DNA of 64,000 bases from an uncultured Dysgonomonas sp. (GCF_900079725.1 NZ_LT599032.1:4150054-4214053); one strand, 5' to 3'; shown: positions 52,648 through 62,414, counted from the stretch's first letter. Numbers and translations: made by a program. The notes: generated by a model from the sequence alone, not told the origin.

Positions 52648-54408
52648 CTAATTCCCATTATTAATAGATCCTCCTTTCGTTCTGAACCCATCTTTTATTG
52701 AATTTCCTCTAGCTTCTATCCACCTGATGTCCGGGATTGTCCAAAAATCCGGCGTACCTTCCTTATTGGCTATACAAGGTATGCTGTCACCATACCATCC
52801 GCTGGGGTAGGCACTGATACCGATGGATACCGAATTATTCAGTTTATATTGTTTGATAGAAAAGTATTCATCCGCAGCTTCGTTTTCCTTTAACGCGGCC
52901 ATTTTATCTTTGGCTGAGTAGGGATGTAATAATATTCTTGTTATACGCCCGCTCTTTTCAGTCATATGCAACTGATCCTTCAGACATTCATTGTAATAGG
53001 AAGCTGAACGAAAAGAAAACGCAGCCATCCATGCCATTAATAGAGAAATACCGAGAATGCTTAATCGGGGAAATGAATATTTCTTTTTACCCAATATGCA
53101 CGCCACTCCCATGAATATGGTTGCAAACACATAGCCGCTGCCAAAACGGAAATCGTGTGCAAAAAAGAACCAGTAGCACAGGCAAAGGATCAGGGTTGCC
53201 AGTACATATTTGTATATTGTATTCTTGCTTTTGAAGGTTGCGTATAAGGAAACGACAAGAGATGAAGCGGTAAGCAAATAGATAAATGAAAGGATTATAT
53301 AATATTTGTTGCGCACTGCTATCCCGTTTCGGAAGGCCTCTGCCATATATTCGTTTGCATAATAGCCGATAAGGAAACGTTGCTTAGCAGCAGTCTCCAC
53401 AGGTACTTGCCAGTCGAAAGCGAAAAGGTTGATTTCGTGAAGAGGGTATATAAGGTAACCCGATATAATTACGGTCCGTGTCATCCATAAGACAAAATAC
53501 AAGAACAGGAGGGAGGTAGTAAAGATTAGCGGCTTGTATTCCTTTTGACGGATAACAGCAATAGCAAGGAAAATACTGAGCAGGGCAACCGGTGCGGCGG
53601 ATAATTTGAATCCGGCCAGAGCAATAGGAACGAATATGTACAGTAAATAGTTTTGCCTGAAAGATTCAGGATATAAAATGATTTTGGCAACAAGGTAAAA
53701 TGTGATCAGTCCGGGAATTATATCAGTCGATGTATCACTTATCCCCCTATGCTCATAATAGAAATAAACGACAGATATGATAAAGAGGATTACACGTTTC
53801 AATTCAAATTTTGACCTGAAAACCTCTAAGAGTATCCATGAGAATATGATTATGGCTATTAATGACTGGACAGTATAGACCGGATAGCCGAGGAAAAGCC
53901 TGAATGTGAAAATGGCATCCAGCAAAAACAGGTTGGAATTGAATCCGAAGCGGTCTTCAAGGTTTGCTATGCCCGGTGTTACCGGATATTCTTCATTCCA
54001 GCGAATATTCGCATAGTGGTATGACATGGCATCGAATCCGTTTGGTGCCCACACTGCGATTAAGATAAAGGATAAAAAGAGAAATGCTAGCAACACTTTT
54101 TGGTAGAATGTAAGAGTATATAACAATCCTTTTATTTTCTGTAATAACAGAATTATTCTCTCTCTTTTCCAAATCCAATATCCTGTACATAATATAATAA
54201 AGACGAATAAGATATAATGATTGGAAGGAATAAAGAAAGAGGAAACAGAAAGAGGAATGATTGTAAAAAACAGGCCAAGTAGAGTTGTATCGGGAATCGA
54301 ATATACTTCTTTTCGCTTGCAAATGAGATTGTATGTGGAAATAAAAAAATCTCCGGAAGTGAATAATACAAAGAAAATTATGAGCCAAGATATAACTATT
54401 ACTGCCAT
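52648..54408 (-). CDS. Large polytopic membrane protein, GT-C glycosyltransferase-like
   Basis: A 586-residue protein with about twelve hydrophobic helices and a soluble C-terminal part (about 465-586). The fold order fits GT-C type transferases: an N-terminal helix followed by a long first loop with WAPNGFDAMSYHYANIRWNEEYPVTPG. The Asp of FDAMSYHY is in the position of the metal/acceptor Asp of such enzymes. Family members use polyprenyl-phosphate sugars and glycosylate envelope components. No specific family name was recognised. It is divergent from a second GT-C-like gene at 54550. Confidence 0.55.
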   Translation of the reverse strand: MAVIVISWLIIFFVLFTSGDFFISTYNLICKRKEVYSIPDTTLLGLFFTIIPLSVSSFFIPSNHYILFVFIILCTGYWIWKRERIILLLQKIKGLLYTLTFYQKVLLAFLFLSFILIAVWAPNGFDAMSYHYANIRWNEEYPVTPGIANLEDRFGFNSNLFLLDAIFTFRLFLGYPVYTVQSLIAIIIFSWILLEVFRSKFELKRVILFIISVVYFYYEHRGISDTSTDIIPGLITFYLVAKIILYPESFRQNYLLYIFVPIALAGFKLSAAPVALLSIFLAIAVIRQKEYKPLIFTTSLLFLYFVLWMTRTVIISGYLIYPLHEINLFAFDWQVPVETAAKQRFLIGYYANEYMAEAFRNGIAVRNKYYIILSFIYLLTASSLVVSLYATFKSKNTIYKYVLATLILCLCYWFFFAHDFRFGSGYVFATIFMGVACILGKKKYSFPRLSILGISLLMAWMAAFSFRSASYYNECLKDQLHMTEKSGRITRILLHPYSAKDKMAALKENEAADEYFSIKQYKLNNSVSIGISAYPSGWYGDSIPCIANKEGTPDFWTIPDIRWIEARGNSIKDGFRTKGGSINNGN

Positions 54409-54549
54409 GTTTGTAAAATTTGTGTCTGTAAAGATATAAAGTATTAGAGTTTTAATGGGAATGTTTTAACAAAATATTGATATCTTGGCGAACATAATCA
54501 GTCCCTGTAAGTTATAATCATACCGGTCTGTTATTTAAAGTCAGATAAT

Positions 54550-55878
54550 TTGGAACCAACAACTAAAATATGGCTGTGGTGTATCAATCACCCCGTAAAA
54601 GTGATTGTTATTGTTGCGGTATTTGTCCGTTTATTAATAGCTATCCTTTACGGGCATATTACATTATATCCTGACAGCGAAGATTACAAGGTATTGGCAG
54701 AACGTATTCTAAATTTAAATCTCACCGGATACGAAGGAGAGAGGCCTCCCGGTTATCCCATGCTGCTTTGTCTTTCCGGTTTGTCTGATCTGATAACGGT
54801 TATATTCCAACTGGTAATGGGTGTATGTACACTTGTCGTCGGCTATAAGACCCTATTGCTGATGGATGTGGAGAAAAGGATTGCATTGGTGATGACCCTC
54901 TTCGGAGCAGCTTATCTGCCTACGGTTTTCTTCGAATTCACTATACTTACCGAGACTTTTACATTATTGGTTGTAACGCTTATATTTTATGTCTTTTTGG
55001 GTATTATAAAAGATAGAGAAAGCAGTTCAAAAAGCTATTTATGGTTGTCCATGCTCTGTGGCTACCTTGTGCTGATAAAGATGTTTTATATCTATTTGGC
55101 TATCCTCCTGTTTATAATGCTGGTATTGCACAATCATAGTTCTCTGAAGATTATAATCCGTAAATATGGTTTGACGTTGCTCATACCTTTATTGGTATTT
55201 TTAGGATGGTCTTATGTAAATAAACTGAACACAGGTCTTTTCGTTTCTTCCACTTTCTATGGTTACAATATTGCTCAGAATTGTGTATGGTTTGCAGATA
55301 ATACAACTGAAGAATACAGGGAAATCGGAAATGTATATGTGAGATACAGATACGAAAGCCCTAAAGATAAAGAAATCGCTATGACTATCTGGGAGGCCTA
55401 TCCCGAACTGAAAGCCCGCACAGGTTTATCCTTCCCCGATTTATCAAAAAAAATGTATGATTACAGCATTGCTACTATTCAGAAAAATCCGGGGCTTTAT
55501 CTTGAACAGGTACTAGTTTCGTGGCGCGATTTTTGGAAGACCTCGCTTTATTGGGAGGTTTATAGTTTCTCTGTACCCGAGTCGCATATTGCAGTTATGT
55601 ATGTATGTTATGCGAGCCGTATTGTCCTGCAACTGATAAAAATACTTTTTGTATTACTTATTCCTTACAATATTATAGTTGCTATACGCAGAAGGAGGCT
55701 GACGCCCCAAGCGATTATATCCTTGACTGTATTATTTGCGTCTCTTCTTCAGGCTTTTGCTACATACGGGACAAATTCACGGTTCAGCTATCCGTTCGAA
55801 ATCCTGATGGTTACATCAGTATTATTGAATGCACTGCAATATTACCGGTATAGATTGAAACGAAAAACTGCACCCTGA
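54550..55878 (+). CDS. GT39/ArnT-like polytopic glycosyltransferase
   Basis: A 442-residue membrane protein with about eleven hydrophobic segments. The first large loop has YPDSEDYKVLAERILNLNL and GERPPGYPM, matching the PMT/ArnT-type GT-C pattern with an acidic pair after the first helix and an RPPGYP motif. Such enzymes transfer sugars from lipid carriers to lipid or protein acceptors outside the membrane. The frame starts with a TTG at 54550; no in-frame ATG occurs until about residue 70, inside conserved sequence, so TTG is likely right. It is divergent from the other GT-C-like gene, suggesting a shared pathway. Confidence 0.72.
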   Translation: MEPTTKIWLWCINHPVKVIVIVAVFVRLLIAILYGHITLYPDSEDYKVLAERILNLNLTGYEGERPPGYPMLLCLSGLSDLITVIFQLVMGVCTLVVGYKTLLLMDVEKRIALVMTLFGAAYLPTVFFEFTILTETFTLLVVTLIFYVFLGIIKDRESSSKSYLWLSMLCGYLVLIKMFYIYLAILLFIMLVLHNHSSLKIIIRKYGLTLLIPLLVFLGWSYVNKLNTGLFVSSTFYGYNIAQNCVWFADNTTEEYREIGNVYVRYRYESPKDKEIAMTIWEAYPELKARTGLSFPDLSKKMYDYSIATIQKNPGLYLEQVLVSWRDFWKTSLYWEVYSFSVPESHIAVMYVCYASRIVLQLIKILFVLLIPYNIIVAIRRRRLTPQAIISLTVLFASLLQAFATYGTNSRFSYPFEILMVTSVLLNALQYYRYRLKRKTAP

Positions 55879-55895
55879 TTTCTCAAGATGCAGTT
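55866..55895. terminator. Weak terminator between convergent genes
   Basis: AACTGCA (55866-55872) pairs with TGCAGTT (55889-55895); the 16-nt loop can pair in part. Overlaps the end of the GT39-like gene. Confidence 0.45.
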
Positions 55896-55914
55896 CATGA
55901 TGTTTTCTCTTTAA

Positions 55915-56697
55915 TTATTCCTTTTCTGCTATATTCTTTCTAGCCTTGGTAAGGAAGTCGAGCATGGCCGTGCTATCTTTCTTTTCTATTATTTCCAGAA
56001 GGTTCTTCAATTCCTTACGGATGCCTTCGACCTGTGCTGGTGTGTATGGGTTGAAGAGAATTTCTGTAAGCAAATAATCATCTTCCGACAGCAAACCTTT
56101 AGCGATATCCATATGTCGTTTGAATGTCGTACCCGGTGCTTCCTGATGTTTCATTACCGATGTGAAAACAAGGGTGGATGCAAAAGGTATGGACAAAGAG
56201 TAAGCAATTGTTTCGTCATGTTCTTCAAATGTATATTCAAATACTCTTAAATTCAGACTTTTATATAGGTCAAGGAAAAATTTCTTTCCTACCTCGCTCG
56301 ATTCCGAGATCACGATTGCACTTTGTGTACTCAGGTTGCGCAGGTCGGCAAATGTAGGGCCGAACATAGGGTGAGATGAAGCAAAAGGCTGCTCCACAGT
56401 TGCATAAAACTCTTTCAATCCTGTTTTTACGGATGCTATGTCCGAGATGATGCAATTTTTGCTGATATATGGTAGCACCGTTTTGAATGCGTCTATCGTA
56501 TATTTAACTGTAGCAGCATTAATAACAAGTTCGGGATCGAAATCCGCAATTTCTTTCGGATCACTCATTCTCACGGTATTGTATATAAATCTCAGCTTTT
56601 GCGGATCAACATCAAATACAGCAAGCTCGTGGTCGAAGCTAAGCACATCGCCGAAGAAAGAACCCATCTTTCCGGCTCCAAGTATCAAAATTCTCAT
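55915..56697 (-). CDS. tyrA: Prephenate dehydrogenase
   Basis: A 260-residue NAD(P)-dependent enzyme with Rossmann motif GAGKMGSFFG (residues 7-16) and the acidic end of strand 2 (FDVDP). The diagnostic prephenate dehydrogenase block HPMFGP follows FASS, and a helical C-terminal domain completes the fold. It converts prephenate to 4-hydroxyphenylpyruvate in tyrosine synthesis. No chorismate mutase domain is fused and no ACT domain is present. In Bacteroidetes, tyrA usually follows a DAHP-synthase/chorismate mutase fusion gene; here it is downstream of nothing related, with its own -7 box. Confidence 0.92.
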   Translation of the reverse strand: MRILILGAGKMGSFFGDVLSFDHELAVFDVDPQKLRFIYNTVRMSDPKEIADFDPELVINAATVKYTIDAFKTVLPYISKNCIISDIASVKTGLKEFYATVEQPFASSHPMFGPTFADLRNLSTQSAIVISESSEVGKKFFLDLYKSLNLRVFEYTFEEHDETIAYSLSIPFASTLVFTSVMKHQEAPGTTFKRHMDIAKGLLSEDDYLLTEILFNPYTPAQVEGIRKELKNLLEIIEKKDSTAMLDFLTKARKNIAEKE

Positions 56698-56724
56698 TTC
56701 CTGTATTATTATTTAAAATTGGTG

Positions 56725-56732
56725 CAAAGATA
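56725..56732 (-). promoter_or_regulatory. -7 promoter box of tyrA
   Basis: TATCTTTG on the minus strand, 27 bp before the ATG at 56697. Confidence 0.65.
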
Positions 56733-56772
56733 CAAGATTCGGTACAATCTGTATCAAATCGCTGCTTTTTAA

Positions 56773-58104
56773 TTATAACAATGTACTTGCCACTTCAGAT
56801 AACTTACTTCTTTCACCCTTCACCAGATTTACATGAGCAAACAGGTCCTGTCCGTTCATCTTGTCTATCATATAGGCAAGTCCGTTCGACTGGGCGTCGA
56901 GGTATGGGGAATCTATCTGCTGCAAGTCTCCTGAGAATATCATTTTAGTACCTTCTCCTGCACGGGTAATAATCGTTTTTATCTCATGGGGGGTCAGGTT
57001 TTGCGCTTCATCTATGATGCATATCATTTCCGACAGGCTTCGTCCGCGGATATACGCAAGGGCTTCTATTTCGAGTTTCTTACTCTTCTGCATTTCTTCA
57101 ATGTTGCGGTATTCTGCACCTCCGTATGCGATGTGATTTTTTATTACCGAAAGATTGTCGAACAAAGGCTGCATATATGGTGCTATCTTTTGCTTTTCGT
57201 CTCCTGGCAGGAATCCCAATTCTTTATTGCCAAGGGCTACAATAGGGCGGGCTAGCAATATCTGATCGAAACTCTCATTTTGTTTCAAGGCCGAAGCTAA
57301 TGCCAGCAAGGTTTTACCTGTACCGGCTTTCCCTGTCAGGGCTACCAGCTTTATATCCGGATCCATCAATACTTCCAGCGCAAATGTTTGTTCGGCATTG
57401 CGTGGCTGTATGCCGTACGCTATTTGTTTTTCAATCTTCTTTATCTTATTGGTGAAAGGATTGTAGCGGGCCAAAACGCTCTTTTTCCCGTTTTTCATAA
57501 CAAAACATTCGTTTGCGATAACAGGATTTTCCAGATCAAATTCATCGAGGTCGATACCATCCGGATTGGCATACAGATTATCAATGACCGAAGAGTCCAT
57601 GTCTTTGAATGTTTTATGCTGTTTTTCAAACATAAATACATCCACTACTTTGTCGTTGATATAATCTTCTGCCAGCACACCGATGGCGCGCGCCTTCATC
57701 CGCAGATTAATATCTTTGGTAACCAGTATTGTTTTTGTTTTCGGATCGCGCTCTGTTATCTCTACTACAGCGGACAAGATACGATGATCGGGGATTCTTT
57801 CGGGAAATATTTCATATACCTGGCTTTGTGCTTTGATGCCTGTTTCTACAAAGAGATTACCCATTCCGCTTCCTAAGGGAGTACCTTTCGAGAATAGATT
57901 GTCGTCGGTGATGGCATCCAGTTGGCGGAGAAATTCGCGGGCATTGTAATTTATCTGGTCATTTCCTTTTTTGAATTTGTCCAACTCTTCCAGCACTACG
58001 ATAGGAAGATATATATCGTTTTCTTCAAAATTATCTAAACATCTGAAATCATGTAGTATTACATTTGTATCTAATACAAAGTTCTTCTTTTTTTTTCTTG
58101 CCAT
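56773..58104 (-). CDS. PIN-PhoH fusion protein (PhoH2 type)
   Basis: A 443-residue protein. The start at 58104 (MARKKKKNFVLDTNV) is chosen because a PIN domain begins there and a longer N-terminus lacks similarity. Residues 10-150 are a PIN nuclease fold with the acidic set FVLDTNV, LEELD and VTKDINLRMKA. A PhoH ATPase follows: Walker A GKAGTGKTLLALA (about 262-270), Walker B MICIIDEAQNLTP and SGDLQQID. PhoH2 proteins of this layout are ATP-dependent RNA helicase-nucleases in mycobacteria; an RNA-processing role is the best guess. It is transcribed toward tyrA with a 75-bp gap. Confidence 0.9.
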   Translation of the reverse strand: MARKKKKNFVLDTNVILHDFRCLDNFEENDIYLPIVVLEELDKFKKGNDQINYNAREFLRQLDAITDDNLFSKGTPLGSGMGNLFVETGIKAQSQVYEIFPERIPDHRILSAVVEITERDPKTKTILVTKDINLRMKARAIGVLAEDYINDKVVDVFMFEKQHKTFKDMDSSVIDNLYANPDGIDLDEFDLENPVIANECFVMKNGKKSVLARYNPFTNKIKKIEKQIAYGIQPRNAEQTFALEVLMDPDIKLVALTGKAGTGKTLLALASALKQNESFDQILLARPIVALGNKELGFLPGDEKQKIAPYMQPLFDNLSVIKNHIAYGGAEYRNIEEMQKSKKLEIEALAYIRGRSLSEMICIIDEAQNLTPHEIKTIITRAGEGTKMIFSGDLQQIDSPYLDAQSNGLAYMIDKMNGQDLFAHVNLVKGERSKLSEVASTLL

Positions 58105-58348
58105 ATTTTTTACAATTACTTTATCTGTGATATATAACAATAAATATAGCTGATTTGATTTATACAAAGTAAATTTTTGAAATATTTTTATTACCTTTCG
58201 GACATAAAACTAGGTCGGAATATTAGACAACTGAATATTAGCATGTACAAAGAATATCTTTAATGATGTTCTGTTTTTATTTTGCCCGATTATGGGTGGA
58301 GACTTTATAGAAGGTGTGGATAAATACCTATAACACTAATATATAAAT

Positions 58349-59413
58349 ATGAAAAAGATTTTTATCGTTTTTCTGATGGTGGCATTCATTTGTTATCACC
58401 AGAAAGTCTGTGCACAACAAAGTAATAATGCTAAATACAAAAACATTGAATTTGAATACGACAAGGAAAATGTATTTGTAAGCATTTATTTTAATTTGCA
58501 AGACTACTATGTTGAATCAGGTGATTCCCTGACATTGACACCTCTGATAAGGGCAAACTCTAAAGCATTGGAACTTCCCAATGTAATACTGATAGGGCAA
58601 GGGCAACAAGGTTTCTATTTGCAAAACAGAAGCCTGTCAGATCCTAGTTCATATAGGTTTCCTAAAGCTTCCAGTCAAAAAAACGAATTATATCAGACTA
58701 AAGTACCTTACGAACCGTGGATGAATAGTTCGAGGTTGGATATGAAGATTGATTTGAATCAGATAGGAGGATTTCCATTATACAGTTATGCCGAAGCTTT
58801 GAAAAATGGTATTAAAGCAAAGGTTTCTAAGATACAAATGCCTTTGCCTGTAGCAAGACAGGAATTCATAGGCAGTGCACCGTCATCTACAAATGAGATT
58901 TTTTCTATTCCGGCAGACCCTTCACGCGAAAGCGTTACTTTCGATTTGCGCCTTTCGGGCAAAAAATCGTTCGCTGTAGCTAATCAGGAGGAAGTAGATA
59001 AGATAAAAGCGTTGATCGACTGGGCTATGACCAACGAGAATATTACTCTTATCGGTGTATATATTACTGCTTATACGTCTGTGGACGGGATTTATATGGA
59101 TAATGATGAACTTACCAAGCAGCAGTCTTTGGCGTTCAAAAGAACTTTGCAAGCCGGGAATAGCTATCCGGATCCGTTGTTTTTTACAGAGTTTAAAGGA
59201 GAGGACTGGCCGGGATTGACCGAGCTTGTCAAGCAATCAAATATGCCGTATCAGCAAGAAGTCCTCAATATCATAAACAATACAGGTATTTTTACCGGTC
59301 GAGAACTAAAGCTTATGCAGTTGGCTCAAGGTAATCCATACAGATATATGCGGGATAATTTGTTCCCTCAGCAATGGCGGATAGAATGCCGGGTCGTATA
59401 TAAAAATAAATAG
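58349..59413 (+). CDS. Secreted DUF3868/OmpA-like protein
   Basis: A 354-residue protein with a signal peptide (HQKVCAQ). The first 180 residues are beta-rich with LTPLIRANSKALELPNVIL, resembling DUF3868 proteins of Bacteroidales fimbrial (Mfa/Fim) loci. The C-terminal 150 residues have ITLIGVYITAYTSVDGIYMDNDELTKQQSLAFKR-like sequence, the OmpA-type peptidoglycan-binding pattern (here shortened). It may anchor an outer-surface assembly. No fimbrial subunit or chaperone gene lies nearby, so it is an orphan. Downstream is a terminator. Confidence 0.6.
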   Translation: MKKIFIVFLMVAFICYHQKVCAQQSNNAKYKNIEFEYDKENVFVSIYFNLQDYYVESGDSLTLTPLIRANSKALELPNVILIGQGQQGFYLQNRSLSDPSSYRFPKASSQKNELYQTKVPYEPWMNSSRLDMKIDLNQIGGFPLYSYAEALKNGIKAKVSKIQMPLPVARQEFIGSAPSSTNEIFSIPADPSRESVTFDLRLSGKKSFAVANQEEVDKIKALIDWAMTNENITLIGVYITAYTSVDGIYMDNDELTKQQSLAFKRTLQAGNSYPDPLFFTEFKGEDWPGLTELVKQSNMPYQQEVLNIINNTGIFTGRELKLMQLAQGNPYRYMRDNLFPQQWRIECRVVYKNK

Positions 59414-59419
59414 CAGAAA

Positions 59420-59450
59420 AGAGGCTTTCATTTGAAAGTCTCTTTTTTTA
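59420..59450 (+). terminator. Terminator after the DUF3868-like gene
   Basis: AGAGGCTTTCA (59420-59430) pairs with TGAAAGTCTCT (59433-59443) with one G-U pair, followed by seven T. Confidence 0.85.
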
Positions 59451-59607
59451 TTACCGGACCGGACAGATATATCTTTATACCTATGCTCTTCGATCAGCTT
59501 TTATCGAAAAAAAGGTCTTTTCTTAAAATATGCATTTGAGTTATTCGTCTACAATGATAGGGGGATAATCTACCCTGCTATATTTAACCCATATAAACAG
59601 TATAAGA

Positions 59608-59781
59608 ATGGATTTCAATAAAAGTATAAAGAACCTTTTTATTCATATCATAGTTCGCCTGTTGGAAGAGTTTGATTTGGAGTGGACTTTAAATTCTACA
59701 ACTTATAAATCTTATATAGGACACGGGCATTCTGAAGAAAAGTTAGAAATGGACTCTTACGAATTTCACGGTTGTTATTAA
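59608..59781 (+). CDS. Possible small gene, 57 residues, unknown
   Basis: An open frame starting MDFNKSIKNLFIHIIVRLLE and ending in EFHGCY stands alone between two terminators (59420-59450 and 59806-59830), 27 bp ahead of the second. It has no signal peptide or known domain: an amphipathic helix comes first, then a polar segment with GHGHSEEK. The neat bracketing by terminators supports expression, but there is no strong TAnnTTTG box (TATATTTA at 59579 is the nearest). It could be a real small protein or a chance frame in an untranslated RNA. Confidence 0.4.
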   Translation: MDFNKSIKNLFIHIIVRLLEEFDLEWTLNSTTYKSYIGHGHSEEKLEMDSYEFHGCY

Positions 59782-59805
59782 CTTTTAAACATGCCGTTAA
59801 AAAAT

Positions 59806-59830
59806 AAAACCGACCAATCCGGCCGGTTTT
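59806..59830. terminator. Bidirectional terminator
   Basis: AAAACCGACC (59807-59816) pairs with GGCCGGTTTT (59821-59830) with one mismatch. T runs follow on both strands, so it can end the small gene on the plus strand and the polyferredoxin operon on the minus strand. Confidence 0.8.
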
Positions 59831-59872
59831 TGTAAGTATTATGAATTTTAGGAATAATGATGAACGGGGGAA

Positions 59873-61408
59873 TTAGAATCCGAAATCATCAACCTTAACG
59901 TCTTCTTTTTCTTCAACCTCGAACGCTTTCCGGTTCTGATGAACTACATTACCTTCTACAAAAATTGCACGATTAGGCCTTACAGGACAGATAAATTCAC
60001 ATCCGCCACACCCTACGCAAATGTCAGGGGTGATATGTGGTATAGTAAGTCCTTCGTGACCCTCGTAGGGGACCATCGTTACAGCTTGTGTGGGACAATG
60101 CTCGGCGCAAGCTCCGCAATTAGTTCCGTCTACGTGCACCACACAAATATCTTCGACAAAATGTACCCGCCCTATTTGTGTCATATGTTTTTCTTCCATT
60201 GTCAGAGGCAGTAATGCCCGGTTGGGGCACACGTCGGTACATACTGTACAGTTATAGTTGCAGAATCCCTTCTCATACGTCATTACAGGTTGCATGATGC
60301 CTCCGATACCGTATTCCATAAAAGCAGGCTTTATAACCCTTGACGGACAACGGCTTATACAAAGGTGGCACGATGTGCAATGGTGTAGTAAATGTTCGGC
60401 ACTTTTTGCTCCCGGCGGACATATCGGATTTTGCCGTGTAGGAACTTTTTCTCCTGTTATAATCTCGACTATCTTTTCCTGAGCAAATACCGCAGGTACA
60501 GATACGGCTGTTGTTATTGCCGTAGCCAGAAATTGCCTTTTTCCTGAGTCGGTCGTATTTTCTATATTGATATTGGTCGCTTGCTTCCTGTACGGGGTAA
60601 ACTTCAATGCATTACGTGAGCAGCTGTCGAGGCAATTGAAGCAATCTACACAGCGACTGTGGTCTACTGTATGGTTTTTGCTGTCGATGCATGACGCTTT
60701 ACACTTCATAGCACACGAACCACAGCTGTTGCACAGGCTGTCGTCTATCCGGATTTTGAATAGTGAAAACTTACTGATGAAGCCCAATACAGTTCCTCCA
60801 GGACACACTGTATTGCAAAATGTACGCCCGTATTTCCATGCAAAGAAGCCTATGCCGAGGAATGTGATAATAGCAATGAAAAAAGAAAACATACTGAGTA
60901 TCACTACTTCCATTTTATAGAATGTATAATTGCCGAAACTGGTGAAAATAGATTCCAGAACATTATTTCCGGCCAGATAAACTGGTCTGAATAGATTGGC
61001 AATAATACGTCCGTATGCACTATAAGGGTCCACTAATCCTAATAAAACAGGATAACCTGCAAAGAACGTTATCAGGACGATTGCAATTACCGACCATCTG
61101 AGTATATTCTTGGCTTTACTGTACTTATATCTCTTTTTCTTTTTGGCAGTTTTCTTTGAAACCCATGCCACTATGTCCTGATAGATACCCATCGGACAAA
61201 TTGAGGAACAGTATACACGTCCGAACAGTAGAGTCAATACAATAAGGACAGTCAGTATAATAAAGCTACTTCCCAATATTGCCGGAATAAACTGTATGTG
61301 TGCCAATGCATGAAACTGGTCAGGCATCAGTGCTGCAAAATCAAGGAAATAGAACGTTATCAGGGCGAATAAAATAAGAGATACTCCCACCCGAAGTTTT
61401 TTTAGCAT
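59873..61408 (-). CDS. NapH-like membrane polyferredoxin with embedded export-like segment
   Basis: A 511-residue protein. Residues 1-190 hold about five membrane helices with two CxxxCP motifs facing the cytoplasm, Cys67-x3-Cys71 and Cys198-x3-Cys202, as in NapH/CcoG-type proteins. Two ferredoxin motifs follow (CNSCGSCAMKC, CVDCFNC). A second hydrophobic segment at about 290-309 (KRQFLATAITTAVSVP ending VFAQ) resembles a Tat-like signal without the double Arg. After it come further 4Fe-4S sets (CTSCHLCISRC, CTVCTDVC, CGACAEHC, CVGCGGCEFIC). It looks like NapH fused to a NapG-like ferredoxin, an electron-transfer unit across the inner membrane. Last gene of the operon. Confidence 0.87.
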   Translation of the reverse strand: MLKKLRVGVSLILFALITFYFLDFAALMPDQFHALAHIQFIPAILGSSFIILTVLIVLTLLFGRVYCSSICPMGIYQDIVAWVSKKTAKKKKRYKYSKAKNILRWSVIAIVLITFFAGYPVLLGLVDPYSAYGRIIANLFRPVYLAGNNVLESIFTSFGNYTFYKMEVVILSMFSFFIAIITFLGIGFFAWKYGRTFCNTVCPGGTVLGFISKFSLFKIRIDDSLCNSCGSCAMKCKASCIDSKNHTVDHSRCVDCFNCLDSCSRNALKFTPYRKQATNINIENTTDSGKRQFLATAITTAVSVPAVFAQEKIVEIITGEKVPTRQNPICPPGAKSAEHLLHHCTSCHLCISRCPSRVIKPAFMEYGIGGIMQPVMTYEKGFCNYNCTVCTDVCPNRALLPLTMEEKHMTQIGRVHFVEDICVVHVDGTNCGACAEHCPTQAVTMVPYEGHEGLTIPHITPDICVGCGGCEFICPVRPNRAIFVEGNVVHQNRKAFEVEEKEDVKVDDFGF

Positions 61409-61432
61409 AGTTGATAGTTGATCTTTGTGAAA

Positions 61433-62371
61433 TTATATTTTTATCCTCTTGATATTCAGTTTATCTATGTCCATTGTGCCAAGTTTATGAGCCTGTCCGC
61501 CTGCTATATGACCTATGTGATCGAGGGGCATTGTGCGCACCTGATTGAAAAACTTGGCTGCAGCTGTATCTACAGCTACTATATCCTGTGAAATAAAGAG
61601 TCCTTTCGGATTTGCCACATCGGCAGTCGAACGGCCTTGCGGACCGTTTGTTTTTACCACTCTGTATGCATCTACGATATTGAGAACAGGCTTTTTGGGA
61701 TATGTACATATATCTGCTATGCATTGCTGCAGATCGGTACGGTGGAATATGCGCCTGTCCCAGACGATACCCATATAGTTTTTCATCGATATGGTAAGAT
61801 TAGTCCCTCCATGATGCTTCAAAACAGGAAGATTTATCCATGCATCGCAATCGATGATGGCTTCGTGTATCTTTGCACTTTTCAGTTTCTTCCCCATTGG
61901 TAGAGTAACTTCACGGTAATATGATTCTTCGTGTGCAGGTACTACTTTTGCCCCTGCGGCTTTAGCTGCCGCCTCGATGCCGCTGTTTTTGTAACACTTC
62001 AGCCAGTCGTCGCAGGTATGGTCGAATACCACAACTTCTTTTGCTCCGGCAGACAAACATTGGCGGATAACTTCAGTTACCAGCTTCGGGTTGGTATTGC
62101 CCGATTGTTCAGGAGTCTTATCCCATCCTATATTCGGTTTTACTACTACTTTCCACCCTTTTTTTATGAATTTGCTCATGCCGCCCATTTCAGTCATGGC
62201 ACGCCTGAACATAACCTCGGGTTCACCACCCATGACGGCAACCATATCTACTGCGGCTGCAGATTCGGAGCTGATAAATTTCTCAGACAGTATATCTATA
62301 TTGCCGCTTGCTTTAATTGTAGCTGCGGCTCCTGTAAGTGCTATTGCTCTTAAAAAATTACGTCTATCCAT
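61433..62371 (-). CDS. DUF362 protein with Tat signal
   Basis: A 312-residue protein of the DUF362 family. The ATG at 62371 (MDRRNFLRAIALTGAAA) gives a twin-arginine signal; a TTG two codons upstream is also in frame. The DUF362 core shows VVKPNIGWDKTPEQSGNTNP, EVVVFDHTCDDW, PVLKHHGGTNLTISMKNYMG and NIVDAYRVV. It lies 24 bp upstream of the polyferredoxin gene, a pairing seen in Bacteroidetes. The Tat signal implies export folded, possibly with a cofactor. Function is unknown; the partnership suggests an electron acceptor or donor for the polyferredoxin. Confidence 0.88.
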   Translation of the reverse strand: MDRRNFLRAIALTGAAATIKASGNIDILSEKFISSESAAAVDMVAVMGGEPEVMFRRAMTEMGGMSKFIKKGWKVVVKPNIGWDKTPEQSGNTNPKLVTEVIRQCLSAGAKEVVVFDHTCDDWLKCYKNSGIEAAAKAAGAKVVPAHEESYYREVTLPMGKKLKSAKIHEAIIDCDAWINLPVLKHHGGTNLTISMKNYMGIVWDRRIFHRTDLQQCIADICTYPKKPVLNIVDAYRVVKTNGPQGRSTADVANPKGLFISQDIVAVDTAAAKFFNQVRTMPLDHIGHIAGGQAHKLGTMDIDKLNIKRIKI

Positions 62372-62414
62372 AACCAACTGTTTTTTCTTTATTTGTTTTA
62401 CCTTTTACCCTTCA

